From Flavobacteriaceae bacterium (lineage in GTDB: Bacteria; Bacteroidota; Bacteroidia; Flavobacteriales; Flavobacteriaceae), in NCBI GenBank assembly GCA_013214625.1, contig JABSPO010000052.1, forward strand, positions 1 through 41,862: DNA of 41,862 bases. Direction: 5' to 3'. Below, piece after piece: positions 41,201 to 41,862 of the stretch (position 1 is its first letter; the number at the start of each line of letters is the position of its first letter). Under the pieces are notes generated by a model. The model was not told the DNA's origin. It saw only the letters and a program-made list of their open reading frames with translations, and searched no databases. A program made the position numbers and the translations under genes.

Positions 41201-41373
41201 AAAAATATGAATTAATAGTTGGAGATAATGGAGTAGGTTTTAATGAGAAACAAGAGTCAAGCGCCTTAGGTACAAAATTAATACACATATTTACAAAGCA
41301 ATTAAACGGTAAAATTGAAAAATTAAAAAAAGAAGGGACATTTTATAAATTAGTTTTTGAAAAAATAGACTAA
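38254..41373 (+). CDS. beta-propeller (two-component regulator propeller + Y_Y_Y) sensor histidine kinase with HisKA_2-type core
   Basis: Repeated LWIGT/WFGT propeller motifs ([35 protein letters not shown]), Y_Y_Y domain ([45 protein letters not shown]), TM, [49 protein letters not shown]. Confidence 0.95.
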   Translation: [1039 protein letters not shown]

Positions 41374-41378
41374 AATAA

Positions 41379-41862
41379 ATGAAAAAGGAAAACACATATT
41401 ACTTTGATAAATGGTTATTTATAATAGGCCTGTTTTTCTTTACGATTACATCTAGCGGTCAAATTTATGCGGATAAAAACTACTATTTAATAGATAGTTT
41501 AAACCTTAATGAATTATCGGAAGGAGATAAAAAAATAATAGATTCTTCTCTGATATTATATCATAATGCTACTAATGATACACTAAAGATAGATGCAATT
41601 GATTTAATGGTTGAAAACCTTTGGGATGAAAAAACTTGGCCAAGATACAATCAATTAATGTACTCCTTAGCTCTAAATAAACTCAAAACACTCAAGAGTT
41701 CTTCAAGTAAGAATAGACAAGATCCTGTTAGAGTATATTTCTTAAAAGCACAAATAGATGCGTTAAATAATATGGGGCTTGCAAGTTCAGATCAAGGAAA
41801 AATAACTAAAGCATTTGAATACTACAATAAAGGGTTGGAATTAAGCAGAAAAATAAAATATA
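41379..41862 (+). CDS. TPR sensor histidine kinase, paralogue 4 N-terminus (truncated by window end)
   Basis: Open frame from ATG 41379: MKKENTYYFDKWLFIIGLFFFTITSSGQIYADKNYYLIDSLNLNELSEGDKKIIDSSLILYHNATNDTLKIDAIDLMVENLWDEKTWPRYNQLMYSLALNKL...ALNNMGLASSDQGKITKAFEYYNKGLEL; shares the N-terminal module and first TPR of paralogues 1-3. Confidence 0.88.
   Translation, partial: MKKENTYYFDKWLFIIGLFFFTITSSGQIYADKNYYLIDSLNLNELSEGDKKIIDSSLILYHNATNDTLKIDAIDLMVENLWDEKTWPRYNQLMYSLALNKLKTLKSSSSKNRQDPVRVYFLKAQIDALNNMGLASSDQGKITKAFEYYNKGLELSRKIKY

Noticed and set aside
1-41862. Search for CRISPR arrays, tRNA, rRNA and transposase/integrase genes
   Set aside because: No evenly spaced repeat array, no tRNA/rRNA signature and no transposase motif recognised by eye; a tRNAscan/Infernal run would be needed to exclude them formally.

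Overview
41.9-kb AT-rich window from a Bacteroidota chromosome, probably Flavobacteriaceae (inferred from gene families, the TTTG-N19-TAnnTTTG promoter and GldM/HTCS-era style gene content). Left 32 kb is mostly housekeeping: purN 3' end, rnhA, START-domain protein, PfkB kinase, a PurF-type amidotransferase, Fe/Mn-SOD, an AddA/AddB-like helicase-nuclease pair split by kbl and an OmpA/TSP3 porin, alpha/beta hydrolase, GNAT, MATE, DUF456, a BlaI / M56 (BlaR1-like) / TPR operon, a HisB-N-like HAD phosphatase, CDF transporter, TRIC-type channel, GT2, flippase-like membrane protein, ruvC, DinB-like and hemW. The right ~9.5 kb is a same-strand cluster of histidine-kinase paralogues: three complete and one truncated TPR sensor kinases plus one beta-propeller sensor kinase that carries the same HisKA_2-type kinase core, with no response regulator inside the window. 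Non-coding structure worth attention: a duplicated ~102-bp element ending in an intrinsic terminator (candidate sRNA pair), two dispersed hairpin-rich intergenic repeat families (one forming a near-perfect inverted pair around an outer-membrane protein gene, another supplying the stop codon of the MATE gene), paired operators around a promoter upstream of the BlaI-like gene, a decayed BI-1/YccA-family pseudogene, and a TPR gene interrupted by a single in-frame TAG. No tRNA, rRNA, CRISPR array or intact transposase was recognised.
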